64,000 nucleotides of DNA, from the NCBI GenBank assembly GCA_003509545.1, contig DOLC01000002.1, positions 1 to 64,000 on the forward strand, in the 5' to 3' direction. Within the stretch, counting starts at the first letter, position 1; the number at the start of each line of letters is the position of its first letter. Below, in pieces: positions 16,721 through 24,426 of the stretch. This stretch comes from Peptococcaceae bacterium. Its GTDB lineage: Bacteria > Bacillota > DSM-521 > Neomoorellales > Neomoorellaceae. The notes below the pieces were generated by a model. It was given only the letters and a program-made list of their open reading frames with translations, made no database searches and was not told the origin of the DNA. The position numbers were made by a program, and so were the translations under genes.

Positions 16721-18073
16721 TCACTCGTTACTGCCGAAGAAATGCTGCACGCTTGCTACTGCCTTAGGAAGGGCAAAGACAATAACATGGTCTCCCGGCA
16801 TTACTGCGTCGTTACCGCCCGGCACTATAACCTCCTTGTCACGGGCAATGGCACCTATTACCGCCTGGCGGGGAAAATTCACCTGTTTTAAAGGCTTGCC
16901 GGCGGCCCGGAAGCCGCGGGGCACTATGAGCTCAAACATTTCCGCTTTGTCTTCGCCTACCAGGCTTAAGGCTACGATTTCTCCCCCCATGACCATCTTC
17001 AGGATGGCCGCGGCGGTAAGTAACCTGGGGCTTATGGCCACGTCTACGCCTACTTCCTCCATAAGACCGGCGTAATCCGAACGGCCGACCTTCGTTATGA
17101 CCTTCTTGGCCCCCAGATGCTTGGCCAGGAGGGACACCAACAGATTGGCCTTGTCGTCGCCGGTGAGGGCCGCAAAAACATCCGCCCTCCCGATATCTTC
17201 TTCCTTAAGGAGGGAAATATCGCTTCCGTCGCCCTGGATGATCATGGCGTTGGGCAACCGCTCGCTCAATACCTCGCATTGCCGGGGGTCCTTTTCGATG
17301 ATTTTAAGTTCGATCTTCTTATCTTCCAACATCCGGGCCAGATAGTACGCCGCGCGGGTCCCGCCCAGAATTACTACGCGCTGGACGCGGAGGCGTTCCT
17401 GCCCCAAGAGGTGTTCTACGTGTTCCATCTGCCTGGAAGGCGCGATTACAAAAATCCGGTCCTCCGCCAGCAGGTAATCGTCTCCCCGGGGGATAATAAT
17501 TTTATCTTTCCGCTGCACGGCTACTATCAAATAAGGGTTGGGAGAAGGCAGCTCCCTTAGCCTCTTGTTGATGGCGGGCGAATGGGCTGGGAGTCTGAGC
17601 TGGAGGAGCTGGATTCTGCCCCCGGCATAAAACTCCGATTCCAGGGCCTCCGGCACCTCGATTAATTCCGCCACCGCCGTAGCCGTAACATAGTCGGGAT
17701 TAATCACGGCGTCCAGAAAGTCAAGGGGCAGGGCCTTCTCCAAACCTTTGTCGGTAAGGTACAAATACTCCGGGTTACGTATGCGGGCAACGGTCCGCCT
17801 GGCACCCATCCTCTTGGCAAAGAGGGTGGCCAGGATGTTCATTTCATCGTTTTCGGTCACGGCTATTAGTATATCCGCACGGGCCACCTGGCAGTCCTGC
17901 AGCACCGCCGGACTTGTCCCGTCGGCGCATACGGCCTGCACGTCCAGATTATCCTCGATAATCCTGTGGCGGGCGGGATCCTGCTCGATGACAATAACAT
18001 CATGACCGCGATAGGTTAGCATTTCTGCCAGTTTATATCCGACCTTGCCCGCTCCGATTATAATTATACGCAC
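16721..18073 (-). CDS. trkA: Trk system potassium uptake regulatory protein
   Basis: This 450-residue cytoplasmic protein has two RCK_N/RCK_C repeats. The first begins MRIIIIGAGKVGYKLAEML with the nucleotide-binding glycine motif and contains VIEQDPARH. The second starts near residue 228 with RVVILGGTRAAYYLARML and contains the acidic KIIEKDPRQCE. Each is followed by a TrkA_C domain that may bind nucleotides. It gates TrkH in response to NAD(H), ATP or c-di-AMP, according to family knowledge. The start is GTG, with GAGAGG upstream. It is the first gene of the trkA-trkH operon. Confidence 0.95.
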   Translation of the reverse strand: MRIIIIGAGKVGYKLAEMLTYRGHDVIVIEQDPARHRIIEDNLDVQAVCADGTSPAVLQDCQVARADILIAVTENDEMNILATLFAKRMGARRTVARIRNPEYLYLTDKGLEKALPLDFLDAVINPDYVTATAVAELIEVPEALESEFYAGGRIQLLQLRLPAHSPAINKRLRELPSPNPYLIVAVQRKDKIIIPRGDDYLLAEDRIFVIAPSRQMEHVEHLLGQERLRVQRVVILGGTRAAYYLARMLEDKKIELKIIEKDPRQCEVLSERLPNAMIIQGDGSDISLLKEEDIGRADVFAALTGDDKANLLVSLLAKHLGAKKVITKVGRSDYAGLMEEVGVDVAISPRLLTAAAILKMVMGGEIVALSLVGEDKAEMFELIVPRGFRAAGKPLKQVNFPRQAVIGAIARDKEVIVPGGNDAVMPGDHVIVFALPKAVASVQHFFGSNE

Positions 18074-18365
18074 AGCTTATTAATCCTCTCTTCAGACCCC
18101 TGTTTTGCATGACTTATGATACCACTTATAACCCTACCCTATGTGAAACGGCAAACCCCGCCATGCCCCTTCTCATGCCCCGTAAGCAGATTTCGCCCGT
18201 CTAAGGGGCAAAAAGCAACATTAGCCACAACTTATCTTTGATTATCGCCTTCACCGCCTTATATTCGGAGATAGTCACCCCTGACGTAAAATTACGCGCG
18301 GCGGAAGGCCGGGTCAAGCGTCTATCAGTAATTTACAAAGGCTTCATTCCCCTTTGCATCCTCGG
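18074..18365. other. intergenic region upstream of trkA
   Basis: About 290 bases with no supportable gene. A single sequence resembling the opuC half-site (complement ATAAGTTGTGGCT, 18223-18235) lies about 150 bases upstream of trkA, without an inverted partner. No c-di-AMP riboswitch core could be found. Confidence 0.3.
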
Positions 18366-19385
18366 TCATGCATGCTTCAGAATAGAGAAACTAATATCCT
18401 GCAAGGAACCGCAGCCGGTCAGCCGCATAGCCGCCTGCAATTCGAAGGCCATATCTAGAAGCTTTTGGTGCACACCCTCCGCCCCGCCTCCGCAGGCCGC
18501 TATAAACAGGGGGCGCCCCACCAATACCGCCTCGGCCCCCAGGGCCAGCATTTTAAGGACATCCACTCCGGTCCGTACGCCGCCATCGGCCAAAAGGGCT
18601 ATCTTGCCCTTCACCTTATCGGCTATCTCCGGCAGCACCTCCGCCGTCCCCGGGGTATGGTCCAGGGCGCGCCCGCCGTGGTTGGATACTACAATGGCCG
18701 CCGCGCCTCCCTCTACTGCCGCTTCGGCATCCGCTACCGTCATTATTCCCTTTAAAATTACGGGTAGCGAAGTTGCCCCCACAATCTCCCTTATATCCTC
18801 CACGCTCTTGGGTTCCACCAGCTGACCCGCCCTGACCATGTTGAGAAACCCCGCGGCATCGACATCGATGCCCACGGCCGGCGCCCCCGCTTCTTCCGCC
18901 TGCCGTATTAAGGCGATAATCTCTTTGTTCGACCTGGGCTTAATTACGGGAATACCCCATCCTCCGGCCTGTCTGATGGCAGCCAGCCCCGCCTGAAAAA
19001 CCTCCGGGTCCGGCGCATCGCCCGTCATGGCCAAGGTCCCCGCCAACTTGGCACCCTGGACCATAGCCCTAGCCAGGTCAGTCTCTTTCATGCGACCTCT
19101 AAAATTTACTTTAGTCCCGGTCACCGGGGCAGCCAGGATGGGAAAGGGTAGAGTGCAACCTAAAAATTTCAGACAAGTATCTTGCTCTTTTTTATCATGC
19201 AAGACTCTCAAATTTACTTTCCATCCCTTCAAAGCTTCAATATTGCGGCGGAAGGCCTCTCCCGTACCTATACCTCCCATGCCAGGCACACCAGTAGGAC
19301 AACGGCGTCCGTCGCATATTGGACATACCTGGCAGATCCCTTGCAAAACTTCGCGGGCCTTGGAGTACACATTGTCAGGGCTCAC
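18366..19385 (-). CDS. FMN-dependent alpha-hydroxy-acid oxidase-like protein
   Basis: This 339-residue TIM-barrel flavoenzyme is related to lactate oxidase and glycolate oxidase. The catalytic segment SNHGGRALDHTPGT (with the active-site His and Arg) and the FMN-phosphate site LLADGGVRTGVDVLK are clear. An N-terminal cysteine cluster C18-x2-C21-x2-C24-x4-C29, in the context CPICDGRRCPTGVPGMGG, marks a clostridial subgroup and could bind metal or an iron-sulfur cluster. The GTG at 19385 is preferred because AGGAGGGGG precedes it. The gene lies downstream of the TRAP/hydroxylase cluster on the same strand, but a terminator intervenes, so it is probably independently expressed. Its substrate is unknown. 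Confidence 0.85.
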   Translation of the reverse strand: MSPDNVYSKAREVLQGICQVCPICDGRRCPTGVPGMGGIGTGEAFRRNIEALKGWKVNLRVLHDKKEQDTCLKFLGCTLPFPILAAPVTGTKVNFRGRMKETDLARAMVQGAKLAGTLAMTGDAPDPEVFQAGLAAIRQAGGWGIPVIKPRSNKEIIALIRQAEEAGAPAVGIDVDAAGFLNMVRAGQLVEPKSVEDIREIVGATSLPVILKGIMTVADAEAAVEGGAAAIVVSNHGGRALDHTPGTAEVLPEIADKVKGKIALLADGGVRTGVDVLKMLALGAEAVLVGRPLFIAACGGGAEGVHQKLLDMAFELQAAMRLTGCGSLQDISFSILKHA

Positions 19386-19461
19386 GACCGGCTCCCCCTC
19401 CTGTAAGAAGATATAGAGGTTGATAATACCTGTAACCAACCCTATTTTAAGTCAGTAGTTG

Positions 19462-19508
19462 AGTAAAATAAAATCCGGTGCCCAGATATCAGCACCGGAT
19501 TTGTTTTA
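19462..19508 (-). terminator. intrinsic terminator ending the TRAP/hydroxylase operon
   Basis: A 10-bp stem (AATCCGGTGC with GCACCGGATT, loop of ten) is followed on the minus strand by TTATTTTAC. It lies 30 bases after the dctM stop codon. A T-rich run also follows on the plus strand, so it may work both ways. Confidence 0.85.
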
Positions 19509-19530
19509 TGTCCTAGAAACCAGGGATTTT

Positions 19531-20817
19531 CTATATCATTCCTTTATAAACCATGCGAGGCAAAAGCAGCGAAATGTCAGGTACATAGGTAATAATTATT
19601 AAAGCAATTATACTAACCAAAACGAAAGGAACCACACCTGCAAAAATACGGTTAAGGGGAATTTGAGCTGTAGAGCTTGCTACAAAAAGATTCAATCCAA
19701 ACGGAGGCGTAAACATCCCTATGGAAGCGTTGGCAACCATTACAACTCCTAAATGTATGGGATTTATTCCCAACTTTACAGCAATTGGATACACCAAAGG
19801 AGCCAAGATAATTATGGCCGAAGACCCGTCTATAAACATTCCCGCGACAAGCAAAATCACGTTTATGGCCAACAAAAATTGCCACGCGTTTAAGTTGTAA
19901 CTTGTGATCAAATTACTCAGCTGCTGAGGAACCTGGCCCACAGTCAAGATCCAGCCGAAAACCGAAGCCGCGGCAAGTAAGATCATGACTTGGGCGGTAC
20001 TAACAGCCGATTGTACGCTCACGCGAAACAATTCTTTTAAAGTCAATTCTCGGTAAACGAACAGGCTAACAAGAATCGCATAGGCCGCAGCAATCCCGGA
20101 GGCTTCGGTAGGTGTAAAGATACCAGAATATATGCCCCCAATAATGATAACCGGAATACCCAGCGCCCATGAAGCTTCCCTTGTCGCCTTCCATAGGTCA
20201 CGGAGGCACGATCTTTCTCCGGCGGGAACCCCATGCTTTACGGCGTAATAATAAGAGTAAAGAAGAAAAGCCAATCCGTAAATAATGCCCGCCCCGAAAC
20301 CGGCCATAAACAAGGCGCCCACCGAGGCCCCTGTTACCGCTCCATAAACAATGGCACTGATACTGGGAGGAATTAACAAGGCCACGGAGCCCGAGGAAGT
20401 GATTAAACCTATTGAAAACTTATCATCATATTGTTTATCCCTCAATGCCGGGTACATCAAGCTGCCGATTGCCACCACTGTGGCCGGCGACGAGCCGGAA
20501 ACAGCTCCGAAAAACATGCACGCCAGCTCGGTAGTCAGAGCCAATCCTCCCCGGATACCGCCTACCAGCACGTAGGCAAAATTCAGGATGCGTCGGGCTA
20601 TTCCCCCTGACTTCATTACATTTGCTCCCAGAATAAAAAAGGGTATGGACATCAAAGCAAATTTGTCGACCCCGCCAAACATACGCTGGGCAATAACGGT
20701 CAAAGGCATATCCGTGTATAAGGCGAAAGCAAGAAGAGAAGCAAAGGAAAGGGCTACAAAGATAGGAGCACTAACGGCAAGCAAGAGAAACAACAAAATA
20801 AACAAGGCTATAATCAT
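19531..20817 (-). CDS. dctM: TRAP transporter large permease (DctM)
   Basis: This 428-residue membrane protein is of the DctM family, with about twelve hydrophobic segments. The family motifs GAVSGSSPATVVAIGSLMYP, KFSIGLITSSGSVALLIPPS and AAAYAILVSLFVYREL are present. It couples Na+ or H+ gradient to import of an organic acid delivered by the DctP protein. The ATG follows GAGGAGGGCC. It is the last gene of the unit. Its base composition is visibly more AT-rich than the surrounding genes, as in dctQ and dctP, which hints at separate ancestry. Confidence 0.95.
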   Translation of the reverse strand: MIIALFILLFLLLAVSAPIFVALSFASLLAFALYTDMPLTVIAQRMFGGVDKFALMSIPFFILGANVMKSGGIARRILNFAYVLVGGIRGGLALTTELACMFFGAVSGSSPATVVAIGSLMYPALRDKQYDDKFSIGLITSSGSVALLIPPSISAIVYGAVTGASVGALFMAGFGAGIIYGLAFLLYSYYYAVKHGVPAGERSCLRDLWKATREASWALGIPVIIIGGIYSGIFTPTEASGIAAAYAILVSLFVYRELTLKELFRVSVQSAVSTAQVMILLAAASVFGWILTVGQVPQQLSNLITSYNLNAWQFLLAINVILLVAGMFIDGSSAIIILAPLVYPIAVKLGINPIHLGVVMVANASIGMFTPPFGLNLFVASSTAQIPLNRIFAGVVPFVLVSIIALIIITYVPDISLLLPRMVYKGMI

Positions 20818-20838
20818 TTAATTTGGCCCTCCTCAAAG

Positions 20839-21354
20839 TTAGAGCTGCGTCACGTCATTGCCATTTTTATCTAGTGTTTCTCCACTGTTAGCGCGGAAAC
20901 AATTGATTAAACTGTGAACGTAGCGCAAAGCCATAAGGGCCGAGCCTAAGGGCAAAGCTAAATAGACAATCCACATGGGTATTAACATCGCCGGGCTACG
21001 CTGATTAGTAACAATAACTGTTTGCATGGCCATCCAGCCGTAATAAGTGAGGCAACTCAAAAAAACGATGCTCGTTAACTCGGCAACTGTCTTCAACCCT
21101 CTTTGTATATTGGCGGGGGCGAAACTTGTAAAAACCTCGATTCCGACATGGTCCCCCTGTCTGGCACAAATACTACCTCCTACAAACGTTATCCAAACGA
21201 TAATATATCTTATGGCTTCTTCCGCCCATGTTGTTGATCTGCCAAAATAACGCAGAATTACATTAACAAAAAGGATACCGGTAGCCAACAATAAGAGGGA
21301 ACCGTTAAGCCCGTCCTCGAAATAATCAAAGAGCCTCAAGACTCTAGCAATCAT
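20839..21354 (-). CDS. dctQ: TRAP transporter small permease (DctQ)
   Basis: 171 residues with four predicted membrane segments. The DctQ signature TTWAEEAIRYIIVWITFVGG (near residues 40-59) is followed by QGDHVGIEVF. It is the small membrane subunit that assembles with DctM and is required for TRAP transport. It lies 21 bases upstream of dctM and about 95 bases after dctP, with a strong RNA hairpin in between. Confidence 0.93.
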   Translation of the reverse strand: MIARVLRLFDYFEDGLNGSLLLLATGILFVNVILRYFGRSTTWAEEAIRYIIVWITFVGGSICARQGDHVGIEVFTSFAPANIQRGLKTVAELTSIVFLSCLTYYGWMAMQTVIVTNQRSPAMLIPMWIVYLALPLGSALMALRYVHSLINCFRANSGETLDKNGNDVTQL

Positions 21355-21379
21355 AATCTACGAGTCCTCCTAGCCTAGA

Positions 21380-21420
21380 TAAAGGCGAGCCATGGTTTTG
21401 GTAGCCATGCCTCGCCTTTA
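21380..21420 (-). promoter_or_regulatory. intercistronic hairpin between dctP and dctQ
   Basis: TAAAGGCGAG pairs with CTCGCCTTTA and, after one C-C mismatch, CATGG pairs with CCATG. No U-tract follows, so this is more likely a 3' stabiliser for dctP mRNA or a partial attenuator than a full terminator. Binding proteins are usually needed in excess over their permeases. Confidence 0.65.
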
Positions 21421-21449
21421 TACAGGGGTTTTTGTATTTACTGGCTAGA

Positions 21450-22502
21450 CTAGCTAGCCTCCTCTACAGCCTTCAAGGTACGGTTAAGCAGGTCCTCCCC
21501 AATCACATTCTTAAATTCCTCGTAGACCGGCTGGCTTGCTACACGGAAAGCTTCCTTTTCTTCCGGAGTTAAGGCATACACAGTGGTTTTACCTGAGGAC
21601 TTTATTTCCTCCAGGTAACCCTCTTCTGCTTCGGCCATTAATTGCTTGTGATATTGGGCTACTTCCAATCCAGTATCGAATACTATCTGCTGCAGATCCT
21701 CGGGCAGACTGGAGAACCATTTGTCGCTCAGTACTAATACGTACGGCAGATAGGCATGTTCGCTTAGAATGATATATTTTTGTACTTCATAAAATTTCAT
21801 GGCCACAATACTCAAAAGGGGATTTTCGTGACCGTCAACAACACCTTGCTGCAAAGCGTTATATACTTCATGATAATCGATCGGCACCGGGTTGGCACCC
21901 CAAGCTTTATACGTCGACACAATTACGGGGGCCTCCATCACCCGTATCTTCTGACCTCGGAAATCCTCAGGCTTATGAATCGGTTTATTATTAGTAAAGG
22001 CCTTAAATCCTTCCGCGTAGACGCATACACCCCGTAAGCCTATGCTTTTCAAATTATCCATTAATTCACGACCAATGGGACCTTCCAATACCTTCCACAT
22101 CACATCTTCATTAGGAAAGAGGAACGGAAGATCGAGTATCGTCAGGCGTTGATCAAAGCCCCCAAACTTGGCCGACGGTAGCAATACCCCTTCAATGGTC
22201 CCTAATTGTAATCCCTCAATCATTTCCCTTGCACTACCCAGTTGTTGAGCAGGGTACACTTCCACTTTTATTCTTCCATTCGTTCTCTCCTCTACCAATT
22301 CCTTAAACTTGAGAGCCGACTGTTGAAAAGGGGTGTCCGGCATCATATCATGTGCCAGTTTCATGGTATAAGTCTGCCCGTTCTGACCCTCCAAGCCGTT
22401 GCCACCCCCCGGCTGCGAACCACCCGTCTGGGTGCCGCACCCCGCTAAAATTGCGATCAACAACACTGCTAATAAACTTAGTTGTAAGGTAAATCTCCTC
22501 AT
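21450..22502 (-). CDS. dctP: TRAP transporter solute-binding protein (DctP)
   Basis: This 350-residue extracytoplasmic binding protein starts with a lipoprotein signal (lipobox LAGC near residue 22). It carries the DctP family features: KFKELVEERTNGRIKVEVYP, AQQLGSAREMIEGLQLGTIE, and the ligand-arginine region GQKIRVMEAPVIVSTYKAWG. It should capture a carboxylate-bearing solute and hand it to DctQM. It lies 25 bases after the hydroxylase FAD-subunit gene, so it is part of the same transcription unit. That makes it likely that the imported solute is the substrate of the hydroxylase pathway. Confidence 0.94.
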   Translation of the reverse strand: MRRFTLQLSLLAVLLIAILAGCGTQTGGSQPGGGNGLEGQNGQTYTMKLAHDMMPDTPFQQSALKFKELVEERTNGRIKVEVYPAQQLGSAREMIEGLQLGTIEGVLLPSAKFGGFDQRLTILDLPFLFPNEDVMWKVLEGPIGRELMDNLKSIGLRGVCVYAEGFKAFTNNKPIHKPEDFRGQKIRVMEAPVIVSTYKAWGANPVPIDYHEVYNALQQGVVDGHENPLLSIVAMKFYEVQKYIILSEHAYLPYVLVLSDKWFSSLPEDLQQIVFDTGLEVAQYHKQLMAEAEEGYLEEIKSSGKTTVYALTPEEKEAFRVASQPVYEEFKNVIGEDLLNRTLKAVEEAS

Positions 22503-22527
22503 ACTGTGCCCCCCTCCAAGCGATAGG

Positions 22528-23382
22528 TTAACCCGCCAATTCTTTATAAGCCCTCTCCAGCAATACGCCTACCAAATACTGCCTATACTCCTTCGAACCC
22601 CTGAGCCTCGAATTCCTGGGCTGCGCTATCTCTGCAGCCTTCTTACAAGCACCTCTAATTATCTCATCAGACAATTCCTTCCCCAACAAGAAATCTTCCA
22701 CCTCCCCCAGCCTCAAGGGCTTAAAGCCCACGGGTCCCGCAGCAATCCTTGTGTAAGACACCCTCCTTCCTTCCAAAGCCAAGGTTACAGCTACATTTAT
22801 TACGGGTAGGGCCAGGCTCCTTCTGGGAGCTATCCGCCCAAAAACAGACCTGCAATTCGCCCTCTCGGGAATATACACACCCGTCACAATGCTCCGGGTA
22901 CTGTCCACTTTGGAATGGCCTGGACCGACGTAAAGGTCTTCCACCTTTACTAATTCCCGTCGTCCGTCAGTATGGACTATCTCGGCCTCCGCTTCTAACG
23001 CCACCAGGGCTACGGCCGCATCGGCGGCGGGCTGCGCGTTAACGACGTTGCCGACCACTGTACCTACGTTGCGGATCTGTAGGCTTCCGACTTGAGCCGC
23101 AGCTTCTGCCAAAGCGGTAGCTTTTTCCCTAATTAGCTGGCTATTTGCCGCCTGGCTATGGGTCACCCCGGCGCCAAGATAAATTTTGCCGCCTTTTTCC
23201 TCTATAACACCCATGCCCTCAATGCTGCGGATGTCTACTAGATATCGCGCCTGCTTGCTCTTGTTTTTGAGGTCTAAAACCAGATCGGTTCCGCCGGCAA
23301 TAATTCGGGCCTCACCGTTATGAGCAGCCAGGATCTCTAGGGCTTCATCTATCGTCCTAGGCCGGTAATAATCCTGCCACAT
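22528..23382 (-). CDS. molybdenum hydroxylase FAD-binding subunit (XdhB/CoxM type)
   Basis: 284 residues. The FAD-binding PCMH-type fold shows ARIIAGGTDLVLDLK near the N terminus, the central pair QVGSLQIRNVGTVVGNVVNA (pyrophosphate contact), and the C-terminal CO-dehydrogenase-flavoprotein domain. It passes electrons from the 2Fe-2S clusters to an external acceptor. I prefer the ATG at 23382 (MWQDYYRPRTIDEAL), with GGGGAGGTGG upstream, over the GTG at 23403. It follows the downstream piece of the molybdenum subunit directly. The enzyme is a xanthine-dehydrogenase-family hydroxylase; the substrate is not determined. Confidence 0.92.
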   Translation of the reverse strand: MWQDYYRPRTIDEALEILAAHNGEARIIAGGTDLVLDLKNKSKQARYLVDIRSIEGMGVIEEKGGKIYLGAGVTHSQAANSQLIREKATALAEAAAQVGSLQIRNVGTVVGNVVNAQPAADAAVALVALEAEAEIVHTDGRRELVKVEDLYVGPGHSKVDSTRSIVTGVYIPERANCRSVFGRIAPRRSLALPVINVAVTLALEGRRVSYTRIAAGPVGFKPLRLGEVEDFLLGKELSDEIIRGACKKAAEIAQPRNSRLRGSKEYRQYLVGVLLERAYKELAG

Positions 23383-23403
23383 GATTTTCACCCACCTCCC
23401 CAC

Positions 23404-24393
23404 CTAGTTACCTTTCTCCCGAAGTAGCTGGCGTACTTTCTCGGGTGTGGCGGGAAGCTCCGTGATTCTTACGCCCACCGCATTAGCAATGGCATTAATT
23501 ATGGCCGGAGCGGTGGGGATATTAGCGGGTTCGCCTACTCCCTTGGCTCCAAAGGGGCCGGTGGGATCCTCCTCCTCTACGATCAGGCTAACGACCTCGT
23601 GGGGAACATCCTTAGCGGTAGGTATGAGATACTCTGCGAGGGTCGGAGTGAGAGGCCTACCGCGATCCAGGATTACCTCCTCTATCAACGCCTGACCGAG
23701 CCCCATGGCCACCCCACCTTCCATCTGGCCTTCGACGGCCAAGGGGTTGATGGACTTCCCCACGTCGTTAGCCGCCACTACCCGCAAGACGGTTACTTCA
23801 CCCGTCTCCGTATCTACTTCCACTTCGGCTACATGGGCGGCAAAGGTGTAGGCCGCATACGCCTCGCCCTGGTTAGTCTCCGGATCCACGTCTGGCGTAG
23901 TGATGTTGTGCCACCCCCAGCCGATGGCCTTTCGCCCGGAGCGACGGCAATAAGCGGCCACTTCGGCCATAGATAGGTGGGTCTTTTCCCCGTTGTAGTA
24001 GACTTGTCTCTTCCTAAAGGTAATACCCTGCGGATCAACCCCCAGCAGTTCAGCCGCGCTGTCAATTAAGCTTTCCTTTACATCAGCTGCCGCTTTTTTT
24101 GCCGCATGCCCAGTCACATAGGTTTGCCTGCTGGCCGTGCTTGGGCCGGCATCGGGAGTAGTAGCGGTATCCGCCGTAAGGACCTGCACATCTTCAGGTA
24201 AAATACCCAATTCTTCTGCCACGATAAGGGCAATCATTTCCGTAGAGCCCTGTCCCATGTCGGCACAACCGCTTAGGACCGTGACCGTACCATCTTCTCC
24301 CACTTCCACCGAGACTGCCGAATTATCCGGGCGCCCAAAGCCGAAACCTATGGCATACATCATGCAGCCATAACCTATACCTCGCTTTTTCAC
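23404..24393 (-). CDS. molybdenum hydroxylase large subunit, C-terminal piece
   Basis: About 330 residues equivalent to the second half of a xanthine-dehydrogenase-family large subunit. It has GCADMGQGSTEMIALIVAEE, the cofactor-contact block ATTPDAGPSTASRQTYVTG, and GPFGAKGVGEPANIPTAPA with the catalytic glutamate. It is in the same frame as the upstream piece and separated from it by a UAG at 24427-24429. A GTG at 24393 preceded by GGTGGGGGTGAT is a sound restart site. The two halves therefore probably form a split active-site subunit. Read-through or a disabling mutation are the alternatives. Confidence 0.85.
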   Translation of the reverse strand: MKKRGIGYGCMMYAIGFGFGRPDNSAVSVEVGEDGTVTVLSGCADMGQGSTEMIALIVAEELGILPEDVQVLTADTATTPDAGPSTASRQTYVTGHAAKKAAADVKESLIDSAAELLGVDPQGITFRKRQVYYNGEKTHLSMAEVAAYCRRSGRKAIGWGWHNITTPDVDPETNQGEAYAAYTFAAHVAEVEVDTETGEVTVLRVVAANDVGKSINPLAVEGQMEGGVAMGLGQALIEEVILDRGRPLTPTLAEYLIPTAKDVPHEVVSLIVEEEDPTGPFGAKGVGEPANIPTAPAIINAIANAVGVRITELPATPEKVRQLLREKGN

Positions 24394-24426
24394 CGCGCGA
24401 TCACCCCCACCTGTCAAGAAAGCGCC

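Noticed and set aside
18223..18235. Single ATAAGTT half-site near trkA as a second BusR-type operator
   Set aside because: It lacks the inverted partner at the spacing seen at opuC and is not over a recognisable promoter.
18074..18365. c-di-AMP (ydaO/yuaA) riboswitch upstream of trkA
   Set aside because: The conserved core elements of that class could not be found on either strand.
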